From the NCBI GenBank assembly GCA_903911455.1, contig CAIWDQ010000145.1, positions 1 to 15,662 of the forward strand: DNA of 15,662 nt, given 5' to 3'. A program made the translations under genes and the position numbers. Under the pieces are notes generated by a model. It made no database searches and had not been told where the DNA came from. It saw nothing but the letters and a program-made list of their open reading frames with translations. Shown here in pieces: positions 7,902 to 14,759 of this stretch. This DNA comes from an uncultured bacterium (GTDB lineage Bacteria > Bacteroidota > Bacteroidia > Bacteroidales > JACABE01). Positions within the stretch are counted from its first letter, which is position 1. Each line of letters starts with the position of its first letter.

Positions 7902-8285
7902 ATGCAGAAGATTCTCTTTATTATCTATGTTGAAGACCAGAATAGGAGCAAGGTCTTTTATGAAAATATATTAGGCATAAAACCCATTTTAGATGTTCCT
8001 GGCATGACCGAATTTCAGATTAATCCTTACACTAAGTTAGGTATAATGCCCGAAGCGGGTATCGCAAACTTATTAGGTTTTAAAGTACCTCATATCACTG
8101 AAAGAAATAGTTTGCCGAAGTGCGAAATATATCTCTTTGTTAACGACCCTCAACAAGCATATTTTAATGCAATTAATAATGGAGCAAAACCTATTTGTGA
8201 AGTTAAAGTTTATGATTGGGGCGATGAAGTTGCATATTGTTCCGACATGGATGAAAATATTATTGCTTTTGCTAAGACAATTTAA
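7902..8285 (+). CDS. VOC-family (glyoxalase/bleomycin-resistance fold) protein
   Basis: A 127-residue protein with the vicinal-oxygen-chelate pattern. It opens with QKILFIIYVEDQNRSKVFYENILG (first beta-strand, helix and LG turn), and the second half-module begins at CEIYLFVNDPQQAYFNAINNGA and ends in a DMDENIIAFA strand. I chose ATG 7902: it gives the family's normal N-terminus, whereas the open frame reaches upstream only through a TTG at 7842 and adds 20 residues of non-family sequence. The usual N-terminal metal-binding His of glyoxalase I is missing, so a metal-dependent lyase or dioxygenase is unlikely. A binding protein or non-canonical member is more plausible. It stands alone, 82 bp after a terminator. 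The substrate is unknown. Confidence 0.8.
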   Translation: MQKILFIIYVEDQNRSKVFYENILGIKPILDVPGMTEFQINPYTKLGIMPEAGIANLLGFKVPHITERNSLPKCEIYLFVNDPQQAYFNAINNGAKPICEVKVYDWGDEVAYCSDMDENIIAFAKTI

Positions 8286-8437
8286 TATACCATTAATACG
8301 TTAAGTGATTTTTTATCACTAGGCTTTAATAAATGGAATGTTTTTAGTTATTTAAAATATTGTATTGTTCGTGATAAAAATAAAACTCAACAAAATTTAT
8401 ATTTTAATCTAAATCAAATCCAAATCTTATTAAATAA

Positions 8438-9736
8438 ATGTTTCCTAAAACTAAATCAACACCTAAATTTACAGGATTCAAAATGATTTTTCGTTCCTTT
8501 CAATATAGGAATTTTCGTCTCTTTTTTGGTGGACAAAGCATTTCATTAATAGGCACATGGATACAACGTATAGCAACGCCATGGCTGGTTTATCATTTAA
8601 CAGGATCAGCACTTTTGCTTGGAGTTGTCGGTTTTGCCGGACAGATTCCTACTTTTATAATAGCTCCTTTTGCAGGTGTATTAACTGATCGTTGGAATAA
8701 ATATTATATCTTAATAGGAACTCAGATTGCTGCAATGTTACAAGCATTGATTTTGGCTGTTTTATATTTAAGTGGACAAATTCAGGTATGGCATATTGTT
8801 GTATTAAGTGTATTTCTTGGATGTATTAATGCATTTGATGTTCCTGCTCGCCAGTCTTTTGTTATCGAAATGGTCGATAAGAAAGAAGAACTAGGAAATG
8901 CAATTGCTTTAAATTCTTCTATGGTAAACGGTGCACGGTTAATTGGCCCATCAATTGCAGGTTTGTTGATTGCTTTTATGGGCGAAGGCATTTGTTTTGT
9001 ACTTAATGCGATAAGTTATTTATTTGTGATAGCATCTTTACTTTTTATGAAAGTAAAACCTCGCATTACTAAAAAGAAAGATGTTGCAGTTTTTAAAGAA
9101 TTAAAAGAGGGCTTTGTGTATGCTTTTGGTTTTGCACCGATTAAATATTTATTAATATTACTAGCTATGGTTAGTTTCATGGGAATGCCATACACGGTGC
9201 TTATGCCAGTTTTTGCAAAAGAAATATTACATGGAGGTGCGCATACATTTGGTTTTTTAATGGCAGCTTCAGGTGTAGGGGCTTTGACTGGAGCTCTTTA
9301 TCTTGCTTCCCGAAAAAGTGTTTTAGGTCTTAGTAAGATCATCCCAATAGCAGCAGCAACTTTTGGAATAGGACTCATTGCATTTTCATTATCAAGATTC
9401 TTTCTATTATCTTTAGTATTACTTGCAATTGCAGGCCTAGGTATGATGATACAGATTGCAGCTAGTAATACTATTTTACAAACTATTGTTGATGATGATA
9501 AAAGAGGAAGAGTTATGAGTTTTTATACCATGGCATTTATGGGGACTGCTCCATTTGGTAGTCTATTCGCTGGATCAATGACAAGTGTAATTGGAGCACC
9601 CAACACTATTTTGATTGGTGGAATAACATGTATAATCGGTGCAGTTATATTTGCTTATAAACTTCCAATGATCAAGTCTAAGATCCGCCCGATCTATATT
9701 AAGTTAGGTATTATTAATACTGACAAAATAAGCTAA
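8438..9736 (+). CDS. MFS exporter, EntS/transmembrane-effector type
   Basis: A 432-residue, 12-helix major facilitator. The N-terminus (FRSFQYRNFRLFFGGQSISLIGTW, from about residue 19) and the loop GVLTDRWNKYYIL (motif A, near residues 80-93) are characteristic of the MFS_3 group that includes the enterobactin exporter EntS and many drug or metabolite exporters. The N-terminal half carries the FDVPARQSFVIEMV stretch typical of this group. ATG 8438 is used; a second ATG 15 codons later also precedes the conserved region and cannot be excluded. It appears monocistronic: 152 bp separate it from the VOC gene and the next gene is convergent. No siderophore or drug biosynthesis gene is nearby, so the substrate is not predictable. 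It acts as a proton-driven exporter in the inner membrane by family analogy. Confidence 0.88.
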   Translation: MFPKTKSTPKFTGFKMIFRSFQYRNFRLFFGGQSISLIGTWIQRIATPWLVYHLTGSALLLGVVGFAGQIPTFIIAPFAGVLTDRWNKYYILIGTQIAAMLQALILAVLYLSGQIQVWHIVVLSVFLGCINAFDVPARQSFVIEMVDKKEELGNAIALNSSMVNGARLIGPSIAGLLIAFMGEGICFVLNAISYLFVIASLLFMKVKPRITKKKDVAVFKELKEGFVYAFGFAPIKYLLILLAMVSFMGMPYTVLMPVFAKEILHGGAHTFGFLMAASGVGALTGALYLASRKSVLGLSKIIPIAAATFGIGLIAFSLSRFFLLSLVLLAIAGLGMMIQIAASNTILQTIVDDDKRGRVMSFYTMAFMGTAPFGSLFAGSMTSVIGAPNTILIGGITCIIGAVIFAYKLPMIKSKIRPIYIKLGIINTDKIS

Positions 9737-9825
9737 AGTTATTATGGTTTTATATGTTATAATAAATATGTTTTCTTCTTTTCTTTAATTATATCTTTAT
9801 TTAAAGAAAAATGTGAAATGTTTTC

Positions 9826-10617
9826 TTATCTGTAATCAATAACTTGTTTTGTAATCTTAACTAAATCTTTCAACATATTTAAATCTTTATCAAGTTTTAG
9901 AATTGAATTCTCGTTTTTATTTTCGAAAAAGATACCTTTAATTCTAACTAACATATACATTTTATAATCAACATTCGAAATACTTATTTCGGCATTATAA
10001 GTATTCATAAACTGAGTGATTATTTCTTGTGTTTCTTCATCAAAATCATTAATAGATAGCTTTCTGTTTACTTTATCTTCATCAAAAGTCAGATGAACAA
10101 ATATACCATTAAAGGTTTTCTTATAAACTTTATAAACACATAGTTCACATAACTCAAAACTCACATCTTTATACATCCCTTTCATCCAATCATCACCTAA
10201 ATACTCATCATTTCTTGATTTAAAGAAGCCTGAAGAAAAGAATGTATTTGGATGTATTTTCTGATAATATATATAATCTATAATTTCAGGGATCTCCGTT
10301 TCAATAATAGAACGAAGATCATGTTTAAAGTTGTTTTTTATTGTAACAACCTTTCTCTGGCTTATAAAAGTCATTGAATCTAATACTAAAAGATTAACTC
10401 CAAAGAAAACAATTGTTCCGATAACTATTAATATAATAAAGGTGATTGTGTGTTGATTATGAAAATCAATATAATGATTTCTACCATAAAACTTATAGAT
10501 ATTAAAAATGAATGCAGGGACTAATGTGCCCATAATACTCATTTTATATCTAAACCCTCTTTTATTAAAGTCAGAATATATCTTTAGATAATGAGTTTTT
10601 AGTTCTTCAATATTCAT
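9826..10617 (-). CDS. DUF3137-like two-TM membrane protein
   Basis: A 263-residue protein on the minus strand, convergent with the MFS gene. I use the ATG at 10617 (MNIEELKTHYLKIY); the frame stays open upstream only to a TTG at 10653. Two membrane helices lie near residues 26-44 and 57-78, followed by a soluble domain of about 185 residues. The segment SSGFFKSRNDEYLGDDWMKG and the later KKTFNGIFVHLTF match what I know of DUF3137 proteins, whose function is not established. A TACTTTTG element on the minus strand at 10651-10658 could be its -7 box. No neighbour suggests a role. Family assignment is from recalled motif shape, not from a search. Confidence 0.72.
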   Translation of the reverse strand: MNIEELKTHYLKIYSDFNKRGFRYKMSIMGTLVPAFIFNIYKFYGRNHYIDFHNQHTITFIILIVIGTIVFFGVNLLVLDSMTFISQRKVVTIKNNFKHDLRSIIETEIPEIIDYIYYQKIHPNTFFSSGFFKSRNDEYLGDDWMKGMYKDVSFELCELCVYKVYKKTFNGIFVHLTFDEDKVNRKLSINDFDEETQEIITQFMNTYNAEISISNVDYKMYMLVRIKGIFFENKNENSILKLDKDLNMLKDLVKITKQVIDYR

Positions 10618-10650
10618 TTGTTCGATATTTATATACTGATATTTTATATG

Positions 10651-10658
10651 CAAAAGTA
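10651..10658 (-). promoter_or_regulatory. Candidate -7 element of the DUF3137-like gene
   Basis: Read on the minus strand this is TACTTTTG, a match to TAnnTTTG and identical to the element before the NRAMP gene. It would place the transcript start about 25-30 nt before ATG 10617. No good -33 element is visible. Confidence 0.35.
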
Positions 10659-10732
10659 ATTAATTCTAACTCTTATTTTTATTTATCTTAAAATATTTTT
10701 CTTAGGATAAAAAGTATGGTATATTATCTTTA

Positions 10733-10756
10733 ATTTAGAAGAATTGTCTTCTAAAT
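10733..10756. repeat. Perfect 10-bp inverted repeat
   Basis: ATTTAGAAGA (10733-10742) and TCTTCTAAAT (10747-10756) are exact inverted copies around a 4-nt centre. It lies about 116 bp upstream of the minus-strand gene start and lacks a T-run on either strand, so an operator or RNA hairpin is likelier than a terminator. Confidence 0.5.
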
Positions 10757-10827
10757 CAGATTTAAACAATATATAAATTAAGAATAAATAATTTAAGAGA
10801 TTAAACTGAAACATAAAAAACTTCAAG

Positions 10828-11046
10828 AACACTCTTAATTTATTCATCAGCACTGATAGTTTTGTCGCCCGCACTAATAGTTTTATCAATCGCACTGAGT
10901 ATTTTGGCAATCGCAGTGATAGTTATTCAATCGCATTGAGTATTTTGGTAATCGCATTGAGTATTTTGGTAATCGCATTGATAGTTTTATCGATCGCACT
11001 GTTAGTTTTATCGATCGCACTGAGTATTTAGGCGATCGCACTTTTA
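10828..11046. repeat. 21-bp tandem repeat array 1
   Basis: Nine clear units start at 10849, 10870, 10891, 10912 (20 bp), 10932, 10953, 10974, 10995 and 11016, all others 21 bp. A degenerate unit (10828) and a partial one (11037) flank them. Units begin CGCA[CT]TG and come in two flavours, with cores like TGATAGTTTTATC or TGAGTATTTTGG, ending in [GA]AT. There are no spacers, so this is not a CRISPR. Seven-residue periodic peptides appear in one minus-strand frame only because 21 is a multiple of three. The array occupies the non-coding region between the DUF3137-like gene and the E2 gene, which are divergent. Confidence 0.92.
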
Positions 11047-11179
11047 AATCGACCATACAAAATATTGAAAATATTCTTATCATCAAACTAAAATAAAGCT
11101 ACTTATGTATTAAAATGATGTATAGAAGAGATTAATATTAAAAGAATTATAATAAGAATAAGCTTAGTGTTTTCTTTTT

Positions 11180-11211
11180 CCTAAATGTCTAAAAGTCTAA
11201 ACCCCTAAAAG
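11180..11211. repeat. 8-bp microrepeat upstream of E2 gene
   Basis: Four consecutive octamers, CCTAAATG, TCTAAAAG, TCTAAACC and CCTAAAAG, share the form YCTAAAnn. They lie about 80 bp before the E2 start codon. This could be a degenerate binding-site array or simple replication slippage. No TAnnTTTG promoter is evident between here and 11293. Confidence 0.55.
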
Positions 11212-11292
11212 CCTCTTTTTAACCCATTATTAAAAAATCAAAACATTTTAACTATGAATCTGTTTATAACGTAACGAAATATTTAAAATAAA

Positions 11293-12567
11293 ATGGCAAA
11301 AGCAGAGATACTTATTCCCCGTATGGGAGAAAGCATTATAGAAGCCACCATTACCAGATGGCTTAAAAGTGAGGGCGATATGATTAATGAAGATGAAGCT
11401 ATCGCCGAGATTGCTACAGATAAAGTTGATTCAGAGATAATATCACCAATTACTGGTAAACTCATAAAGAAATTTTATATCGAAGGCGATACCGTCCCAA
11501 TTGGAACTGTAATTGCTATGGTTGCTAATGAAGAAGTTGATACCATAAATACTCCGGTTAAAGCAGAAGAAAAACCTGCTGAGGTTGTTACCATTCCTTT
11601 CATTGAAAATACAATTCAGGAAGAAACTAAACCGGTTGACGATAGCAGCGACAAGTTCTTTTCTCCATTGGTAAGAAGTATTGCTAAAACAGAAGGCATT
11701 CCTTTATCAGAATTAGAAAATGTAAAAGGTTCGGCCAAAGACGGTAGATTAACTAAGGATGATGTTCTTAACTATATTAAAACAAGAGGAGCAGCACCCG
11801 AAGTTAAAGCAACACCTAAGCCAATTATTCCCGAAACACCTAAAGTAGTTTCATCTACCGGTGATCAGATCGTTGAGATGGATCGTATGCGTAAGCTAAT
11901 TGCTGATCATATGGTTATGTCGGTTCATACTTCACCTCATGTTACTTCATTTATTGAAGTTGACATGACAAATATCGTGATGTGGCGCAATAAAATGAAA
12001 GCTAGTTTTGAGAAAAGGGAAGGGGAAAAGCTTACTTTTACTCCTATCTTTATAGAAGCTGCAGCAAGAGCCTTAAAGGATTATCCTGGCATTAATGCCT
12101 CTGTTGATGGTACTAAAATTATCCTTAGAAAAAACATTAATATTGGTATGGCAACTGCATTACCTAATGGAAACCTTATTGTTCCGGTTATAAAGAATGC
12201 TGATCAAAAGAATTTATTAGGCATTTCAAAAACAGTTAATGACCTTGCTAACAGAGCTCGTTCAAATAAACTTAACCCTGAAGAAATTCAGGAAGGTACT
12301 TTCACAATTACTAATCTGGGTTCTTTTGGTTCAATTACTGGTACTCCTATTATTAATCAGCCACAGGTAGCTATATTAGCAGTAGGTGCAATTCAGAAGA
12401 AACCAGTTGTTATTGAGACACCTCAAGGCGATACTATTGGTATCCGTCACATGATGATTATGTCAATTGCTTACGATCATAGAGTGGTTGATGGAGCAAT
12501 GGGTGGAATGTACTTAAAACGTGTAGCTGAGAATCTTGAAGCCTTTGATATTAATCAAACTATATAA
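11293..12567 (+). CDS. 2-oxoacid dehydrogenase E2 (dihydrolipoyl acyltransferase)
   Basis: A 424-residue core component of a pyruvate- or branched-chain 2-oxoacid dehydrogenase complex. It transfers the acyl group from lipoyl-lysine to CoA. One N-terminal lipoyl domain (1-79) carries Lys44 in EIATDKVDSE. A Pro/Glu-rich linker leads to an E1/E3-binding domain (about 122-166, FSPLVRSIAKTEGIPLSEL). After a second linker comes the catalytic domain (about 190-420) with the active-site HRVVDG at 396-401, giving His396 and Asp400. A single lipoyl domain and overall sequence favour the branched-chain/2-oxoisovalerate type found in Bacteroidota, but substrate specificity cannot be read from E2 alone. 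E1 and E3 genes are absent from the window, so it is an orphan here. It ends in its own terminator. Confidence 0.93.
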   Translation: MAKAEILIPRMGESIIEATITRWLKSEGDMINEDEAIAEIATDKVDSEIISPITGKLIKKFYIEGDTVPIGTVIAMVANEEVDTINTPVKAEEKPAEVVTIPFIENTIQEETKPVDDSSDKFFSPLVRSIAKTEGIPLSELENVKGSAKDGRLTKDDVLNYIKTRGAAPEVKATPKPIIPETPKVVSSTGDQIVEMDRMRKLIADHMVMSVHTSPHVTSFIEVDMTNIVMWRNKMKASFEKREGEKLTFTPIFIEAAARALKDYPGINASVDGTKIILRKNINIGMATALPNGNLIVPVIKNADQKNLLGISKTVNDLANRARSNKLNPEEIQEGTFTITNLGSFGSITGTPIINQPQVAILAVGAIQKKPVVIETPQGDTIGIRHMMIMSIAYDHRVVDGAMGGMYLKRVAENLEAFDINQTI

Positions 12568-12583
12568 AGATTAATAAAATATT

Positions 12584-12620
12584 TAGCTGTCAATTTTAAA
12601 TATTGACAGCTATTTTTTTT
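12584..12620 (+). terminator. Intrinsic terminator of E2 gene
   Basis: TAGCTGTCAAT (12584-12594) and ATTGACAGCTA (12602-12612) form a perfect 11-bp stem with a 7-nt loop, followed directly by eight T residues. This is a textbook terminator 17 bp after the stop codon. Confidence 0.95.
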
Positions 12621-12630
12621 AATAATAATA

Positions 12631-12648
12631 AAGTATTTAATACTTTTG
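12631..12648 (+). promoter_or_regulatory. Promoter with overlapping palindrome before NRAMP gene
   Basis: AAGTATTTAATACTT (12631-12645) is a perfect 15-bp palindrome. Its right half overlaps TACTTTTG (12641-12648), a match to the TAnnTTTG -7 element. The expected -33 position falls in the T-run of the preceding terminator. An operator over the -7 box would fit metal-dependent repression (for example by a DtxR/MntR- or Fur-type regulator), but the regulator is not identified. Confidence 0.45.
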
Positions 12649-12693
12649 AAAAGCTCTTTTAAGGAGTTTACACAACAATAGAGAATCCAACTA

Positions 12694-13959
12694 ATGCTTT
12701 TTAAGAATTTTCTAAAAAATATTGATAAACCTGATCATAAGCCACGTTATGGGGCTTTGGATATTATTAAATATATAGGTCCGGGCTTATTAGTTACCAT
12801 CGGTTTTATTGATCCGGGCAACTGGGCTTCTAACGTTGCTGCCGGTGGTGATTACGGTTATACTATTCTTTGGATGATTACTTTATCAACAATCATGTTG
12901 ATATTATTACAGCATAATGTTGCCCATTTAGGCATTGCAACAGGTTTATGTTTATCAGAAGCCGCTACAATTCATACTCCTCGTTGGGTTTCAAAACCAA
13001 TTCTAATTACTGCCATGATGGCTTCGGTAGCTACTTCATTAGCCGAGATATTAGGAGCTTCCATTGCATTGGACATGTTGTTTGGGATTCCTATTGCTAT
13101 TGGTGCTATACTGGTTGCTGTTTTTGTTTTTATAATGCTATTGACTAATACTTACAGCAAGATTGAAAGATGGATCATTGCTTTTGTCTCTATAATAGGA
13201 ATCTCATTTATTTATGAATTAACTTTAGTAAATATCAACTGGACTGATGCTGCTATTGGTTGGGTTAAACCAACTATTCCTCAAGGTTCAATGCTTATAA
13301 TATTAAGTGTTCTAGGGGCTGTCGTGATGCCACACAATCTGTATTTACATTCAGAGATTATACAAAGCCGTCAACATAATTTATGCGACGAAAAACATAT
13401 CAAGAAGACAATGGATTATGAGTTTATTGATACTTTGTTTTCGATGATTGTAGGGTGGGCTATTAACAGTGCCATGATATTGCTTGCAGCTTCAACTTTT
13501 TTTAAACATGGCTTACATGTAACCGAATTACAGGAAGCTAAGAATATGTTAACACCTTTACTTGGTAATAATGCAGGTGTTGTATTTGCTGTTGCCTTGC
13601 TGTTTGCAGGTATTGCCTCTACTATAACTTCTGGGATGGCAGGTGCTTCTATTTTTGCAGGTATGTATGGCGAACCTTATGATCTTAAGGATAATCATTC
13701 GCGTATTGGTGTAGCTATTTCATTGTTTATTGCATTATTTTCTATTTATTTAGTAAGAGACCCTTTTAAAGGCTTAATTATATCGCAAATGTTTTTGAGT
13801 TTGCAATTACCCTTAACTATTTTTCTACAGGTATATCTTACTTCTTCCAAAAAAGTGATGGGTAAGTATGTAAATGTTAAATCAACCACCATAACCCTTG
13901 TTATTGTTGGCTTAATTGTGTCTTATCTTAACATCCGTTTATTACTTTCGTTAATATAG
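12694..13959 (+). CDS. mntH: NRAMP-family Mn(II)/Fe(II) transporter
   Basis: A 421-residue inner-membrane transporter of about 11 helices, close to the usual bacterial length. Helix 1 has the metal-binding DPGN motif (40-43, in GFIDPGNWASN) and helix 6 has MPHN (212-215, in VVMPHNLYLHS). Asp40, Asn43 and Met212 are the coordinating residues in characterised NRAMPs; the Met marks transition-metal selectivity over Mg or Ca. It imports Mn(II) or Fe(II) with protons. Iron supply would suit the heme-rich proteins encoded upstream, but this link is speculative because other genes intervene. Upstream is a palindrome overlapping a -7-like element. Downstream the stop codon is followed within two bases by the first of two palindromes that belong to the hsp20 control region. 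The symbol reflects family membership, not a proven ortholog. Confidence 0.92.
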   Translation: MLFKNFLKNIDKPDHKPRYGALDIIKYIGPGLLVTIGFIDPGNWASNVAAGGDYGYTILWMITLSTIMLILLQHNVAHLGIATGLCLSEAATIHTPRWVSKPILITAMMASVATSLAEILGASIALDMLFGIPIAIGAILVAVFVFIMLLTNTYSKIERWIIAFVSIIGISFIYELTLVNINWTDAAIGWVKPTIPQGSMLIILSVLGAVVMPHNLYLHSEIIQSRQHNLCDEKHIKKTMDYEFIDTLFSMIVGWAINSAMILLAASTFFKHGLHVTELQEAKNMLTPLLGNNAGVVFAVALLFAGIASTITSGMAGASIFAGMYGEPYDLKDNHSRIGVAISLFIALFSIYLVRDPFKGLIISQMFLSLQLPLTIFLQVYLTSSKKVMGKYVNVKSTTITLVIVGLIVSYLNIRLLLSLI

Positions 13960-13960
13960 C

Positions 13961-13975
13961 CTGACATTTTGTCAG
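13961..13975. promoter_or_regulatory. Upstream palindrome 1 of hsp20 control region
   Basis: CTGACATTTTGTCAG is CTGACA and TGTCAG around TTT. An identical copy lies at 14013-14027, and start-to-start spacing is 52 bp, about five helical turns. Paired, phased palindromes upstream of a -24/-12 promoter are what enhancer-binding activators of sigma-54 use. Because it directly follows the NRAMP stop and precedes a T-rich stretch, it may also serve as a weak terminator. Confidence 0.6.
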
Positions 13976-14012
13976 CATTTTTCTTCAAAAATCATACATT
14001 TTTACATAAAAC

Positions 14013-14027
14013 CTGACATTTTGTCAG
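14013..14027. promoter_or_regulatory. Upstream palindrome 2 of hsp20 control region
   Basis: A second exact copy of CTGACATTTTGTCAG, ending 11 bp before the -24-like TGGC. It is also followed by a T-run, so a short terminator hairpin is an alternative, but exact identity with the first copy argues for a shared DNA-binding protein. Confidence 0.6.
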
Positions 14028-14038
14028 TATTTTTTCTT

Positions 14039-14054
14039 TGGCATGAAGATTGAG
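14039..14054 (+). promoter_or_regulatory. Sigma-54-like -24/-12 promoter of hsp20
   Basis: TGGCATG-N4-TTGAG fits the sigma-54 consensus TGGCACG-N4-TTGCW with the invariant GG and correct spacing. The -12 GC reads GA, which is a weakness. If used, transcription would start near 14065, giving a 44-nt leader. Confidence 0.5.
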
Positions 14055-14056
14055 AA

Positions 14057-14101
14057 TCTCCTATCAGTAAAATTAAATAATAACAATTAAAAAATAGGAG
14101 G
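14057..14101 (+). promoter_or_regulatory. Strong SD with complementary anti-SD in hsp20 leader
   Basis: AGGAGG (14096-14101) lies 7 nt before ATG 14109, an unusually strong Shine-Dalgarno for this window. TCTCCTAT (14057-14064) can pair with ATAGGAGG (14094-14101) over 8 bp (one wobble), which would hide it. The upstream strand is in the RNA only if transcription begins before 14057. Confidence 0.45.
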
Positions 14102-14108
14102 AAATAAT

Positions 14109-14540
14109 ATGATACCAATGATTAGAAGACACAGTTGTTTGCCAGGTTCAGCAAATGAATATATTGGGAAAGATCTTTTACAGGATTTTTTTGCAACTAC
14201 AACTAACTACAACATGCCCGCTGTAAACATTACAGAAAGCAAAGACGATTTCAAGATCAATGTAGCTGCTCCCGGATTAAGTAAGGAAGATTTTAAGATA
14301 GATCTTCACAACAAAACCCTTACTTTATCTACAGAAAAGAAAGAAAATTCTGAAGAGAGTAACGAAAAATTCACAAGAAGAGAGTTTAGCTACAGTAGTT
14401 TTAAACGTTCGTTTGGTTTACCTGATATGGTCGACAGCGAAAACATAAATGCTACTTACAAGGATGGTATTTTGATGATTGAAATACCAAAGAGGGAAGA
14501 AGCCAAAGAAAAGCCTGCAAGGCAAATAACTATTTCATAA
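14109..14540 (+). CDS. hsp20: Hsp20/alpha-crystallin small heat-shock protein
   Basis: A 143-residue ATP-independent holdase that binds unfolding proteins in the cytoplasm. After a variable N-terminal arm (1-36) the alpha-crystallin domain runs from about PAVNITES (37) to IPKRE (130). It has the APGLSKEDF segment near 54-62 and the closing A-x-Y-K-D-G-I-L signature (115-122), which is the family's most conserved element. The C-terminal extension ends in I140-T-I142, the IxI motif that docks between dimers in the oligomer. Length is normal for the family. Its start is fixed by the AGGAGG at 7 nt spacing. Upstream are a sigma-54-like promoter and two palindromes, so expression is probably activator-controlled and distinct from the NRAMP gene. 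A good terminator follows. Confidence 0.95.
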   Translation: MIPMIRRHSCLPGSANEYIGKDLLQDFFATTTNYNMPAVNITESKDDFKINVAAPGLSKEDFKIDLHNKTLTLSTEKKENSEESNEKFTRREFSYSSFKRSFGLPDMVDSENINATYKDGILMIEIPKREEAKEKPARQITIS

Positions 14541-14566
14541 TAATAAGTTTGTTTAATTAATGTAAG

Positions 14567-14594
14567 AAGGCCGTCGTAATGATGGCCTTTTTTG
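14567..14594 (+). terminator. Intrinsic terminator of hsp20
   Basis: AAGGCCGTC (14567-14575) pairs with GATGGCCTT (14581-14589), a 9-bp stem with one G-T wobble and a 5-nt loop, followed by a run of T. It lies 26 bp after the stop codon. Confidence 0.92.
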
Positions 14595-14597
14595 TTT

Positions 14598-14700
14598 TTA
14601 TTATTATGATGTTTTTATTTATTTTTATAAAGATGATTATTTTTATGATGATATTTATTTTTATGATGATAATGATTATTTTTATTAAGAAGATTATTGT
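14598..14700. repeat. Low-complexity ATTTTTATGATGAT stretch
   Basis: A G-poor, C-free run built from ATTTTTATGATGAT-like words; exact copies begin at 14639 and 14657. It has stops or no start on both strands and shows no coding signal. It is probably slippage-derived filler between the hsp20 terminator and the tandem array. Confidence 0.6.
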
Positions 14701-14759
14701 ATTTATTAATAATATAGTATCCTGTTTTATAAAGAGTTTTGTATAAAAATGCTTTCGCG

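Noticed and set aside
8304..8320. AGTGAT-TTTTT-ATCACT hairpin after the VOC gene
   Set aside because: Only 6 bp and followed by AGGC rather than T residues; too weak to call.
9779..9810. TTTTCTTTAA / TTAAAGAAAA hairpin between convergent genes as a two-way terminator
   Set aside because: The stem is almost pure A-T and has no T-tract on either side, so I do not claim termination.
10618..10653. TTG-initiated extension of the DUF3137-like protein
   Set aside because: ATG 10617 gives a natural start, and the extension overlaps the putative -7 element.
11032..11039. HIP1-like octamer GCGATCGC
   Set aside because: A single occurrence made by the junction of two repeat units; HIP1 is a cyanobacterial genome-wide signal and nothing else here fits.
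10828..11046. CRISPR array
   Set aside because: Repeats abut with no unique spacers, units are 21 bp and degenerate, and no cas genes are present. The same holds for 14760-14969.
10683..11086. Minus-strand open frames with heptapeptide repeats (RLPKYSM/RSIKLSV type)
   Set aside because: They are a by-product of the 21-bp DNA repeat: seven codons per unit. The frame breaks at the 20-bp unit, and there is no homologous protein context or conserved start.
12948..13148. Plus-strand 66-codon frame inside the NRAMP gene
   Set aside because: An out-of-frame shadow of a clear transporter gene with no recognisable domain.
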